Of a DNA stretch of 64,000 nucleotides, positions 1 to 8,633 are shown in pieces (positions within the stretch are counted from its first letter, which is position 1; each line of letters begins with the position of its first letter). The notes beneath the pieces were generated by a model. It was not told the origin of the DNA. It ran no database searches and saw only the letters and a list, made by a program, of their open reading frames with translations. Both the position numbers and the translations under genes were made by a program. The stretch comes from Paracoccaceae bacterium (lineage in GTDB: Bacteria > Pseudomonadota > Alphaproteobacteria > Rhodobacterales > Rhodobacteraceae): contig PAQV01000078.1 of NCBI GenBank assembly GCA_002709405.1, positions 1-64,000 of the forward strand, given 5' to 3'.

Positions 1-1305
1 CTGATCATGGCCGGGCTTCTTCTGCTCGGTCTCTTCATGGGCCATCCGCTGGCCTTTGTCCTGGGCGGCACCGCCGTTCTGGGCGCCCTGATCGCGGGCA
101 AGCCGATGGTGCTTGGCATCGTGATCAACCGGATCTTCGGCGAGGTGCTGGACAATTACGTCCTGATCGCCATTCCGCTGTTCGTGCTGATGGCCAGGTT
201 CCTGTCCGACAGTGGCGTGACCGACCGGATGTTCGAAACCCTGCGCCTGCTGCTGGCCCGCGTGAAAGGCGGGCTGGGCCTGGCGGTGGTCTTCATCTCG
301 ATCCTGCTGGCCGCCACGACCGGCATCATCGGCGCCTCGATCACCGTGATGGGCGTGATGGCCCTGAAGCCGATGCTGCAATACGGCTATTCCAAGCGCC
401 TGACGACCGGCGTCATCGCCGCCTCGGGCTGCCTGGGCATCCTGATCCCGCCGTCGATCATGCTGATCCTAATGTCGTCGAACTCGGGCATCTCGGTGGG
501 TGAATTGTTCGCCGGATCCATGGTGCCGGGCATCGTGCTGGGCCTGCTTTACGCCGGATACGTCTACCTGGTCGCCCTGTTCCGGCCCGACCTGGCCCCG
601 TCCGTCACCATGGACGAACAGGTGTCCAGGGGCCAGCTGGTGCGCATGCTGATCCTCGAGGCCCTGCCCCCCCTGGTGCTGATCTTCGGCATCCTGGGAT
701 CCATGCTGGCGGGCATCGCCACGGCGACCGAGGCCTCGGCCATCGGCGCGGGCCTGGCCCTGCTGATCGTGATCTTCCGCGGCAAGTTCGAAATCCCGAC
801 CTTCATCTCGGCGCTGTACGAAACCGCCCGGACCTCGGCGATGATCCTGTTCATCGTCGTCGGCGCCACGGCCTTCACGGGCGTGTTCAACATCACCGGC
901 GGCCTGCGGGCGGCGCAGGAATTGATGCGCTCGCTCGACATGGAGCCCTGGATGCTGATCACGGTGATGATGTTCATCGTCTTCCTGCTGGGCATGTTCC
1001 TGGACTGGACCGGCATCGTGCTGCTGTCCTTCCCGATCTTCCTGCCGATCGTGAACGAGATGGGCATCAGCCCGCTGTGGTTCGTCGTGCTGACCGCCGT
1101 GGTCCTGCAGACCTCGTTCCTGACCCCTCCATTCGGCTACGCGCTGTTCTACCTGCGCGCGCTTGCCCCAAAAGAGGTCAAGACATCCGACATCATCCTG
1201 GGTGTCCTGCCATTCATCGCCCTGATCGTGATGATGGCCATTTCGATCTCGGTCTTCCCAGAAATCGTGACCTGGCTGCCCGAGACACTTTACGGCCCCA
1301 AATGA
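1..1305 (+). CDS. dctM: TRAP transporter large permease (DctM), 5' end outside window
   Basis: Large membrane subunit of a tripartite ATP-independent periplasmic transporter, which moves a carboxylate-type substrate across the inner membrane using an ion gradient. The protein is almost entirely hydrophobic helices; the N-terminal GHPLAFVLGG and the central SGCLGILIPPSIMLIL are typical DctM segments. The frame is open to the first base of the window, with an in-frame ATG at position 7. Family members usually have a few more residues before the first helix, so the true start probably lies just upstream and the gene is 5'-partial. The binding-protein gene follows 34 bp downstream in the same direction. 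The small permease (DctQ) is expected upstream, outside the window. The substrate is unknown. Confidence 0.93.
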   Translation: MIMAGLLLLGLFMGHPLAFVLGGTAVLGALIAGKPMVLGIVINRIFGEVLDNYVLIAIPLFVLMARFLSDSGVTDRMFETLRLLLARVKGGLGLAVVFISILLAATTGIIGASITVMGVMALKPMLQYGYSKRLTTGVIAASGCLGILIPPSIMLILMSSNSGISVGELFAGSMVPGIVLGLLYAGYVYLVALFRPDLAPSVTMDEQVSRGQLVRMLILEALPPLVLIFGILGSMLAGIATATEASAIGAGLALLIVIFRGKFEIPTFISALYETARTSAMILFIVVGATAFTGVFNITGGLRAAQELMRSLDMEPWMLITVMMFIVFLLGMFLDWTGIVLLSFPIFLPIVNEMGISPLWFVVLTAVVLQTSFLTPPFGYALFYLRALAPKEVKTSDIILGVLPFIALIVMMAISISVFPEIVTWLPETLYGPK

Positions 1306-1339
1306 GTATCCAAGTGAGTTAAGAGGAGAGGAGAACTCC

Positions 1340-2431
1340 ATGACATTGCTGAAAAACGTGACCGCCACGGCCTTTGCAATGGGTGTTGCCGCAGCCGGCA
1401 GCGCCTCGGCCCAGACCGTCTGGCAGATGACCACCACCTGGCCGGCATCGCTGGAACTGATCGAGATGGACAAGAAGTTCGTCGAGATCGCGGAAAAGCT
1501 GGTGGGCGACGAGCTGACCATCGAATTCTTCGAAGGCGGCAGCCTGGTTCCGGCCGGCGAAGTCTTTGGCGCGGTCGAAAGCGGCATCGTGCAGATCGGC
1601 GGCGACTGGCCCGGCTACTGGGCCGGCCGCGACCCGGCGTTTTCGCCACTGGCCACCACGGCCAGCCTGTTCAACGCCGTCGATTACGTGAACTGGATCA
1701 ACGAATGGGGCGGCCGCGAGATCTATAACGAGGTCTACGGCAAGTTCGGCATGGTCTACCTGCCCTACGCCGTCACCAACAACGAATCCGGCTTCCACAC
1801 CAAGGAACCGATCCGCACGCTCGAAGACCTGCAGGGCAAGCGCCTGCGCGTGTCCGGCCTGGAACAGGGCCGCGTCCTGAACCAGCTGGGCGGCAGCCAG
1901 GTGTCGATGGCCGGCGGCGAGATCTACCAGTCGCTGGAACGCAGCGTGATCGACGGGGCCGAGTTCTCGACCCCCAACGTCGACTGGTCGGGCGGCTTCC
2001 AGCAGGTCACCGACTACTGGGCCACCCCGGGCTGGCACCAGTCGGCGTCGGTCTTTGGCGCGATGATCAACAAGCAGGCCTGGGACGCGCTGAGCCCCGA
2101 GACCCAGGAAAAGCTTGAACTGGCGTCTCAGGCGGCGATGCTGTGGTCGCTGTCCTTCACCGAACGTGCGGCCACCGAGGCCTACCACAAGTTCGACGAA
2201 GCGAACGAGATCACCCGGATGGACGATGAAGCCCTGGCCAAAATCCAGGAAATCGCGAATTCGGTCATCGAGGAAGTGGCCTGCGAGAACCCGACCTCGG
2301 CCAAGGTCTACCTGAGCCAGCTGCAGTACCTGGACGACTACGCCCCCTGGCGCGCGGCGTCGGCTCCGTTCAACCTGGGCCGGAACCCCGATGGCCCGGA
2401 CCTGGAAAAGATCCGCGGCTGCGCCGAGTGA
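1340..2431 (+). CDS. dctP: TRAP transporter substrate-binding protein (DctP family)
   Basis: Periplasmic solute receptor that delivers ligand to the adjacent TRAP permease. The 363-residue protein begins with a Sec signal peptide (basic start, hydrophobic core, SASAQ cleavage site near residue 25). The mature part has DctP landmarks: the ELTIEFFEGGSLVP region, GIVQIGGDWPGYWAG, and LQGKRLRVSG around residues 165-175. A purine-rich ribosome site (AGGAGAGGAG) sits just before the ATG. Finding dctP after dctM is less common than dctP first but does occur. A strong hairpin terminator follows. The hydantoinase gene converges from the other side, so the ligand may be related to that pathway (inference). 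Confidence 0.92.
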   Translation: MTLLKNVTATAFAMGVAAAGSASAQTVWQMTTTWPASLELIEMDKKFVEIAEKLVGDELTIEFFEGGSLVPAGEVFGAVESGIVQIGGDWPGYWAGRDPAFSPLATTASLFNAVDYVNWINEWGGREIYNEVYGKFGMVYLPYAVTNNESGFHTKEPIRTLEDLQGKRLRVSGLEQGRVLNQLGGSQVSMAGGEIYQSLERSVIDGAEFSTPNVDWSGGFQQVTDYWATPGWHQSASVFGAMINKQAWDALSPETQEKLELASQAAMLWSLSFTERAATEAYHKFDEANEITRMDDEALAKIQEIANSVIEEVACENPTSAKVYLSQLQYLDDYAPWRAASAPFNLGRNPDGPDLEKIRGCAE

Positions 2432-2464
2432 TCCCCGCGCCCTCGGGCGCGCCCTGCTAAACTG

Positions 2465-2492
2465 AACATGCCGGCCCAGGGGCCGGCATGTT
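2465..2492 (+). terminator. Rho-independent terminator after dctP
   Basis: A perfect 12-bp stem (2465-2476 with 2481-2492) encloses a four-base loop and is followed by a T-rich stretch (TTTCGTTTTGG) on the + strand. It lies 34 bp after the dctP stop and 51 bp beyond the 3' end of the converging hydantoinase gene, so it may stop transcripts from both sides. The T tract favours the + direction. Confidence 0.85.
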
Positions 2493-2542
2493 TCGTTTTG
2501 GTATCTGCCCCGCGTCTGGCACCCGGGTCCCGTGACTGACTT

Positions 2543-3949
2543 TCAAGCGCGCGTGTAGGGTGACCGTTCTCGGGCCACGTATTGGCCGCTCGGCGCGGCA
2601 GCGACGGGTTCACCGCCCTCGACGACGACGTCGCCGCCGAGGATGACCGTCACCGGCCAGCCGGTGATCTCGACGCCTTCATAGGGCGTGTAATCCGACC
2701 CGTGGTGCAGCTTGTCCTGGCTGATCGGTACGGTCAGGGACGGATCCCATAGGACAATATCCGCATCCGAGCCCGGCGCGATTTCACCCTTCTGCGGGTA
2801 AAGGCCATAGGTACGCGCATGATTGGTCGATCCCAGGCGGACGAATTCGGTCAGGGACAACCGGCCCTTGCTGACCCCTTCCGAGAACAGGATCGGCAGT
2901 CGTGTTTCGACCCCGGGAATGCCGTTCGGAATATGCTTGAAGCTTTTCTTGCCAGCCGGGTTCAGCTTGCCCGTCTCGCTTTCGAAGACAAAGGGGCAAT
3001 GGTCCGACGAGAACAGCTCGAGCGTTCCGTCCTTGATCCCTTCCCAGCAGGCCACCTGGCTTTCGGCATCACGCGGCGGCGGCGAGCAGACGAATTTCGC
3101 CCCGTCCCAGCCTTCGGTATCCAGGTCGTCGGCGGTCAGCAGCAGGTATTGCGGGCAGGTCTCGCCGATCACCGTGTCGCCCCGGTCGCGGCCACGGCGG
3201 ATTTCGTCGATGGCCGGCCCGTTCGAGACATGGACGATGACCACCGGCACCTCGACGATCTCCGACAGCGTCAGGGCGCGGTGGGTGGCCTCGCGCTCGG
3301 CCGGGATCGGGCGGGTGACGGCATGGAACTTCGGGCTCACGTTGCCTTTCGCCAGGTGCTTGTCGACCAGGAAGCGGATGGCGTCCTCATTTTCGCAATG
3401 CACCATGACCAGCGCCCCGCTTTCGCGGGCGCAATCCATGGTCTGCAGGATCTCCAGGTCGTTCAGGCGCAGCCCTTCGTAGGTCATGAAGACCTTGAAC
3501 GAGGTGTAGCCGTCCTCGATCAGCGCCGGCAGTTCCTGCCCCAGAAGCTGCGGGGTCGGGTCGATGACGATCAGGTGGAAGGACACGTTGCACCAACTTT
3601 GGCCCTCGGCCTTGGCGTGGTACTCGGTCAGCACCTCGCGCATGGTCTTGTCTTCTTCCTGCAGGCAGAAGGGCATGACCGTGGTGGTCCCGCCGCAGAT
3701 CGCCGACAGGGTGCCCGAGGCGAAATCGTCGGCCATCACCACGCCGCCGCCCTGAGGCTGGGCGATATGCACGTGGCTGTCGATGCCGCCGGGCACCACG
3801 ATCAGGCCGGTCGCGTCGATGTCCCGCGTGGCGGGGCCAAGATCGGTGCCCAGCTCGGCGATCAGGCCGTCGCGAATGCCGATGTCGCAGGTCAGTTCCT
3901 CGGTCGAGGTCACGACCGTGCCGTTGCGAATGACGATATCGAAGCTCAT
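2543..3949 (-). CDS. hydA: Dihydropyrimidinase / D-hydantoinase family amidohydrolase
   Basis: A cyclic-amidohydrolase that opens hydantoin, dihydropyrimidine or similar cyclic imide rings; 468 residues, normal for the family. Metal-centre motifs are visible in order: GIDSHVHI near residue 60, a putative carboxylated lysine in TSFKVFMTYEG near 150, MVHCENED near 180, VVIVHVSNG near 235 and SSDHCPF near 315. I chose the ATG at 3949, not an earlier in-frame start. It gives the classic MSFDIVIRNGTVV beginning and overlaps the upstream stop as ATGA, which implies translational coupling. It is the last gene of the long operon. The exact substrate is not shown by the sequence; allantoinase or dihydroorotase are less likely. 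Confidence 0.92.
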   Translation of the reverse strand: MSFDIVIRNGTVVTSTEELTCDIGIRDGLIAELGTDLGPATRDIDATGLIVVPGGIDSHVHIAQPQGGGVVMADDFASGTLSAICGGTTTVMPFCLQEEDKTMREVLTEYHAKAEGQSWCNVSFHLIVIDPTPQLLGQELPALIEDGYTSFKVFMTYEGLRLNDLEILQTMDCARESGALVMVHCENEDAIRFLVDKHLAKGNVSPKFHAVTRPIPAEREATHRALTLSEIVEVPVVIVHVSNGPAIDEIRRGRDRGDTVIGETCPQYLLLTADDLDTEGWDGAKFVCSPPPRDAESQVACWEGIKDGTLELFSSDHCPFVFESETGKLNPAGKKSFKHIPNGIPGVETRLPILFSEGVSKGRLSLTEFVRLGSTNHARTYGLYPQKGEIAPGSDADIVLWDPSLTVPISQDKLHHGSDYTPYEGVEITGWPVTVILGGDVVVEGGEPVAAAPSGQYVARERSPYTRA

Positions 3950-5343
3950 GTGTCTGCTCCTGTGGGAATGTGGTGGCCTGCGGCGCCAGGGCCCCGGGCC
4001 AGGAGCCGTGCGGCCGCGGCCTCTCCGGACCGGGTCGCGGCATCCATGTTGGGAAAGTCCATCCAATCGCCGGCCAGTGCAAGGCCATTGGCCAGGCGCG
4101 CGGTCAGCCCCGCAATCGCGGGCCGGCCGGGATAGCCATAGGGCGCACCAAGTGGCCAGCGCTGGACGATGATTTCGCGGACGCGGCCCCGGGTTTCGGG
4201 GAACAGCGTGTCGAGGTCCGCGAGGAAGCGGGTCTCGATGGTGGTGTCGGTTTCCTGCATCAGCGCGGCCGCGCCCAGGGCCCCGCGAAACAGCATGAGG
4301 CTTTCGCCCTGCCCCGCGCGGACGGACGCCGGCACGGTCGTGGCCTGGTCGAACAGAACCGAAAAGGCGTGGCCTGGGGTCGCCACGGCATAGGTGCCGC
4401 GCCAGGGGTTGGAGGCCCCGGGGTTCAGCCGGACCGCGGCACTCAGGAAGGCCCCGTAGCGGATGGCCCCCAGGTCGGCCGCAATGTCCGGCGCGACGTC
4501 CCCAAGCAGTTTGGCGGCCACCGGCGCAGGCACCGCCAGCAGCACCTGTGCGGCACGCAAGCGCTCACCCGTGTCCAGGCGGATCTCCCACCCGTCCGAC
4601 TGCCGGATCAGCGCGGCGACCCTGGCCTTCAGGCGCAACGTGTCCCCAAGTTCGCGGGCCAGGGCAAGCGGCAGACGGGCCGAGCCGCCCACGAGGTTGT
4701 TGCCCGGCGATCCGGCGGTCCAGACATTGGCGAAGGACCGGAACCCGTGGCCCGCCGACATCTGCGAGGGCGCGGCCCCGGTGCGCTCGGTCACGGCCTC
4801 TATCAGCGCCTCCAGCGAGGGGCTGAGCGGGCCGAGGGCCTCGGCCAGCGTCCGGTCGCTGTCGAATGCGGACAGGGCGGCGGAGCGTTCGGCGGGGTCG
4901 GCATCGGCCAGTTGCGCCTGAAGCGCCAGCACCCGGGACGACCCGCCGCGCAGTTTCAGGCCGGCCCGGGCAAACCCGACCCGGTCAGGAAGGCTCATCC
5001 GCATGGCCAGGGGATAAAGCTCGGGGCGCAGCCCCAGCAGCCGGCGACCGCCCTGCACCATGCCCATCAGGCGGCCGGCGATCGGCTCGGTCTTCAGCCC
5101 GGCCCGCGCCACGAGCCGGCCGACCGGGGTGCCCGGCCCGTCGACCATGTGACCGCCGAGGTTCAGCCACAGATCCTCGCGCGGGTGCGACAGCAGCCGG
5201 CCCCCGGGACGGTCCGAGGCGTCCAGCAGCGTCACCGTCTCGCCGGCATCCCGCAGCTTGAGCGCCGCCGCCAGTCCCGCCAGCCCCGCGCCGATGACGA
5301 CCGTGCCGGCGGCAGGTCCCGACTCAGAGGCGGATTTCAACAT
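3946..5343 (-). CDS. FAD-dependent amine oxidase-like oxidoreductase
   Basis: A flavoprotein of 465 residues with an N-terminal Rossmann dinucleotide-binding motif (VVIGAGLAGLAAALKLRDAG, about residues 16-35) and the following RPGGR motif that packs against FAD. The C-terminal part has LANGLALAGDWMDFPNMDAA, the second FAD-contact region of the amine oxidase/phytoene desaturase superfamily. It probably oxidises a C-N or C-C bond using FAD. It overlaps the DUF3830 gene upstream by 20 bp and the hydantoinase downstream by 4 bp (ATGA), so the three are tightly co-translated. The substrate is unknown, and protoporphyrinogen-oxidase-like or squalene-desaturase-like activity cannot be excluded. Confidence 0.85.
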   Translation of the reverse strand: MLKSASESGPAAGTVVIGAGLAGLAAALKLRDAGETVTLLDASDRPGGRLLSHPREDLWLNLGGHMVDGPGTPVGRLVARAGLKTEPIAGRLMGMVQGGRRLLGLRPELYPLAMRMSLPDRVGFARAGLKLRGGSSRVLALQAQLADADPAERSAALSAFDSDRTLAEALGPLSPSLEALIEAVTERTGAAPSQMSAGHGFRSFANVWTAGSPGNNLVGGSARLPLALARELGDTLRLKARVAALIRQSDGWEIRLDTGERLRAAQVLLAVPAPVAAKLLGDVAPDIAADLGAIRYGAFLSAAVRLNPGASNPWRGTYAVATPGHAFSVLFDQATTVPASVRAGQGESLMLFRGALGAAALMQETDTTIETRFLADLDTLFPETRGRVREIIVQRWPLGAPYGYPGRPAIAGLTARLANGLALAGDWMDFPNMDAATRSGEAAAARLLARGPGAAGHHIPTGADT

Positions 5344-5737
5344 CCAGCGCGCCGTCCCAAAGGGTCTTGCGGCCCAGTTCAGCCAGCTTGTCGAGGTCTC
5401 CGGTAATGGTCAGGAAGTGATTTCCCGCCAGCGGACCCGCCTTCGACGCGAAAGCCACGCCGCCGTAGGCCAGCAGGATCTCGGTTTCCGACACGCCGCC
5501 GGGATAAAGGATCATCTGGCCCGGCGCCGGATGGCTGGTCGCGTCCTCGTAGCCGACGCCGAAGTCCATGTCGCCAAGCGGCACCCAGATCGCCTCGCCC
5601 GACCAGCGGACATGCACGACCTTGCTGCGGAACGGCAGCCGGTCCAGCACGGCCTTGCAGGTGTCGGGGGCCTTGTCCGGGTGGAGCACAGCGGGGAAAT
5701 CATGGCCGTCGATGGTGACGGTAACTGTCTCGGTCAT
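5324..5737 (-). CDS. DUF3830 (cyclophilin-like fold) protein
   Basis: A 137-residue soluble protein resembling DUF3830, a small family with a predicted cyclophilin-like beta-barrel. Visible features are the start MTETVTVTIDGHDFPAVL, a central IWVPLGDMDFG, and PGQMILYPGG followed by SETEILLAYG, a signature of the family. Members are often encoded beside hydantoinases and amidohydrolases, as here, but no reaction has been firmly assigned to them. It overlaps the next gene by 20 bp. A role in binding or handling the pathway's cyclic intermediate is only a guess from context. Confidence 0.78.
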   Translation of the reverse strand: MTETVTVTIDGHDFPAVLHPDKAPDTCKAVLDRLPFRSKVVHVRWSGEAIWVPLGDMDFGVGYEDATSHPAPGQMILYPGGVSETEILLAYGGVAFASKAGPLAGNHFLTITGDLDKLAELGRKTLWDGALDVEIRL

Positions 5738-5840
5738 CCGATGGATCTTTCTTCGGCTTGTCTTGGCTCGCGGGCCTTGTCCTGGCCCGCAGCGTGGAAA
5801 GGGCCTGGCCTTTGGCGGCCGGGCCCGGGGCCGGGTCGTT

Positions 5841-7175
5841 TCAGCCGGTCATCTTCTGGCGCGCGGCGACGGTATAGCGGTTCTCGGGGATCTCAAGGCC
5901 CAGGTTGCCGCGCAGCGTGCTGTCTTCGTAGTCCGTCCGGTACAGCCCGCGGTCCTGCAGGATCGGGACAACGTGATCGACCACGTCTTCCAGTCCGCGC
6001 GGGCTGATGTCGGTGGCGATCATGAACCCGTCCGAGGCGCGCGTTTCAAAATAGCGCTGCATCTGGTCGGCCACCTGTTCCGGCGTGCCGGTAAAGTCGG
6101 GCCGCGGGGCGGCCGCGCGATAGGCCAGCTGGCGCAGGGTCAGATTTTCTTCCTTCGCCACCTCCATCAGGTAGATCGACGAAGACCGCTTGGCATCCGG
6201 CAGGTGGCTGAGATCGGGCACCGGCCCGTCGAGGTCACACTGGGTGAAATCGAAGGCGGTGAAGTAGCGGTTCAGGAAGGACACCGCCAGCCAGGGATCC
6301 AGAAGGTCGTTCAGCTCCTGGCTCTTGCGCTTGGCCTCTTCCTCGGTGCTGCCGATGATCGGCGTGACCACCGGGAAGACCAGCGGCGCCGGGCGGCCAA
6401 GCGCATTGGCCCGGGCTCCCAGGTCGGCGCTGTATGCCCGGCATTCGTCGATGTTCTCGCGGTTGGTAAACACCGCATCGGCCAGCTTGGCCGCGAAATC
6501 CTTCCCGGTCTCCGAGGCGCCCGCCTGGAAGATCACCGGCTGGCCCTGCGGAGACCGCTCGATGTTCAGCGGGCCGCGCACCTTGAAATACTCGCCCTCG
6601 TGGTTCAGCCGGTGCATCTTGGACATGTCGGCATAGACACCGCTTGCCTTGTCGCGCGGGAAGGCATCGTCTTCCCAGCCGTCCCAAAGCCCCTGCACCA
6701 CCTGGATGTATTCCTCGGCCATCTTGTAGCGTTCGGAATGGGCGTAATGCACGTCCTTGCCAAAGTTCGTGCCGACCTTGGACCCGGACGATGTCACCAC
6801 GTTCCAGGCCGCCCGCCCCCCGCTGAGCACATCCAGCGAGGCCATCTGGCGGGCCGTGGTGAAGGGTTGGCTGTACGAGGTCGACATGGTCGCCACCAGC
6901 CCGATGTTCTTCGTCACCGCGGCCAAAGCCGACAGGATGGTGATGGGCTCGAAGTGGTTGGCCTCGAACGGGATGGGATGATCGGACACGACCATGCCGT
7001 CGGCCACGAAGAGGATGTCGAACTTGCCGCGCTCGGCGATCTTGGCAAAGTTGATCACCCAGTCGAGGTTGCTGGATCCGTCAGGCTGAATCTCGGGGTG
7101 CATCCAGGCACCGGAATTGCCGCCAAGGTGGATCGGGAAACAGCCCAGGTGAATTTGTCTTGGTCGAGTGGTCAT
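5841..7175 (-). CDS. LLM-class flavin-dependent monooxygenase (NtaA/SnaA/DszA type), copy 1
   Basis: A 444-residue luciferase-like monooxygenase of the nitrilotriacetate/dibenzothiophene-sulfone monooxygenase subfamily. Such enzymes use FMNH2, supplied by a separate reductase, to oxygenate a substrate and often cleave a C-N or C-S bond. Typical segments are FDILFVAD, ARQMASLDVLSGGRAAWNVV, SERYKMAEEYIQVVQGLWDG and QPVIFQAGAS. The ATG at 7175 is chosen because an excellent AAGGAGG site lies 6-7 bases upstream and because it matches the start of the adjacent paralogue. The two proteins agree at roughly nine positions in ten by eye. No flavin reductase gene is visible in the window, so reduced FMN must come from elsewhere. 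Confidence 0.92.
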   Translation of the reverse strand: MTTRPRQIHLGCFPIHLGGNSGAWMHPEIQPDGSSNLDWVINFAKIAERGKFDILFVADGMVVSDHPIPFEANHFEPITILSALAAVTKNIGLVATMSTSYSQPFTTARQMASLDVLSGGRAAWNVVTSSGSKVGTNFGKDVHYAHSERYKMAEEYIQVVQGLWDGWEDDAFPRDKASGVYADMSKMHRLNHEGEYFKVRGPLNIERSPQGQPVIFQAGASETGKDFAAKLADAVFTNRENIDECRAYSADLGARANALGRPAPLVFPVVTPIIGSTEEEAKRKSQELNDLLDPWLAVSFLNRYFTAFDFTQCDLDGPVPDLSHLPDAKRSSSIYLMEVAKEENLTLRQLAYRAAAPRPDFTGTPEQVADQMQRYFETRASDGFMIATDISPRGLEDVVDHVVPILQDRGLYRTDYEDSTLRGNLGLEIPENRYTVAARQKMTG

Positions 7176-7298
7176 GGAATATCCTCCTTCCGAAGGTCGG
7201 TGCAAACACCCGCCCGCCGGTATCGAAATGTCATTTGGGATCGGTGCGCAGACCGGAACGGGGCCGCAGCCGCGACCGGTCTGCGCCTGGCCATCGCG

Positions 7299-8633
7299 TC
7301 AGCCGGTCATCCGCTGGCGTGCCGCGGCCGTGTAGCGGTTCTCGGGGATCTCAAGGCCAAGGTTGCCGCGCAGGGTGCTGGCTTCGTAATCCGTCCGGTA
7401 AAGCCCGCGTTTCTGCAGGATCGGGACAACGTGATCGACCACGTCCTCCAGCCCGCGCGGGCTGATGTCGGTGGCGATCATGAACCCGTCCGAGGCGCGG
7501 GTTTCAAAGTAGCGCTGCATCTGGTCGGCCACCTGTTCCGGCGTGCCGGTAAAGTCGGGCCGCGGGGCGGCCGCGCGATAGGCCAGCTGGCGCAGGGTCA
7601 GGCCCTCGTCCCGCGCCACGTCCAGCAGGAAGCGGGTCGACGATTGCTCGGCATCCGGCAGGTGGCCGAGATCGGGGAACGGCGCGTCCAGGTCACATTG
7701 CGAGAAATCGAACGTCTTGAAGTAGCGGTGCAGGAAGGACACCGCCAGCCAGGGGTCCAGCAGGTCGTTCAGCTCCTGGCTCTTGCGCTTTGCCTCTTCC
7801 TCGGTGCTGCCGATGATCGGGGTGACGACCGGGAAGACCAGCGGCGCCGGACGCCCCATGCCCGCCGCCCGCGCGGCGAGGTCCGATGAATACGCCCGGC
7901 ATTCGTCGATGTTCTCGCGGTTGGTGAAGACCGCATCGGCCAGCTTGGCCGCGAGATCCTTCCCGGTGTCCGAGGCACCGGCCTGGAAGATCACCGGCTG
8001 CCCCTGCGGAGACCGCTCGATGTTCAGCGGGCCGCGCACCTTGAAATACTTTCCCTCGTGGTTCAGCCGGTGCATCCTGGACATGTCGGCATAGACGCCG
8101 GTTTCCTTGTCGCGCGGGAAGGCATCGTCTTCCCAGCCGTCCCAAAGCCCCTGCACCACCTGGATGTATTCCTCGGCGATCTTGTAGCGCTCGGAATGGG
8201 CGTGGTGGACGTCCTGGCCAAAGTTCTTGCCGACACTCGACGTTCCCGAGGTCACCACGTTCCAGGCCGCCCTTCCCCCGCTGAGCACATCCAGCGACGC
8301 CATCTGCCGCGCCGTGGTGAAGGGCTGGCTGTACGAGGTCGACATGGTCGACACCAGCCCGATGTTCTTGGTCACTGCGGCCAGGGCCGATAGGATGGTG
8401 ATCGGCTCGAAATGGTTGGTTTCGAACGGGATGGCGTGGTCCGACACCGTCAGGCTGTCGGCCACGAACAGGATGTCGAACTTGCCGCGCTCGGCGATCT
8501 TGGCAAAGTTGATCACCCATTCAAGGTTGCTGGACCCGTCGGGCTGGATCTCGGGGTGCCGCCAGGCGCCGGAATTGCCGCCAAGGTGGATCGGGAAACA
8601 GCCAAGGTGGATCTGTCTGGGACGTGCGGTCAT
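7299..8633 (-). CDS. LLM-class flavin-dependent monooxygenase, copy 2 (tandem duplicate)
   Basis: The second 444-residue monooxygenase, the same length as copy 1 and aligning without gaps. Differences are grouped: around residues 60-70, 129-140 (SGTSSVGKNFGQ here, SSGSKVGTNFGK in copy 1), and about 305-345. Long stretches such as residues 75-125 and the last 100 residues are almost unchanged. The start overlaps the stop of the upstream ABC ATPase by four bases (ATGA). A 123-bp spacer separates it from copy 1, which has its own strong ribosome site. This pattern suggests a fairly recent tandem duplication with local divergence, perhaps giving two substrate ranges. Confidence 0.92.
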   Translation of the reverse strand: MTARPRQIHLGCFPIHLGGNSGAWRHPEIQPDGSSNLEWVINFAKIAERGKFDILFVADSLTVSDHAIPFETNHFEPITILSALAAVTKNIGLVSTMSTSYSQPFTTARQMASLDVLSGGRAAWNVVTSGTSSVGKNFGQDVHHAHSERYKIAEEYIQVVQGLWDGWEDDAFPRDKETGVYADMSRMHRLNHEGKYFKVRGPLNIERSPQGQPVIFQAGASDTGKDLAAKLADAVFTNRENIDECRAYSSDLAARAAGMGRPAPLVFPVVTPIIGSTEEEAKRKSQELNDLLDPWLAVSFLHRYFKTFDFSQCDLDAPFPDLGHLPDAEQSSTRFLLDVARDEGLTLRQLAYRAAAPRPDFTGTPEQVADQMQRYFETRASDGFMIATDISPRGLEDVVDHVVPILQKRGLYRTDYEASTLRGNLGLEIPENRYTAAARQRMTG

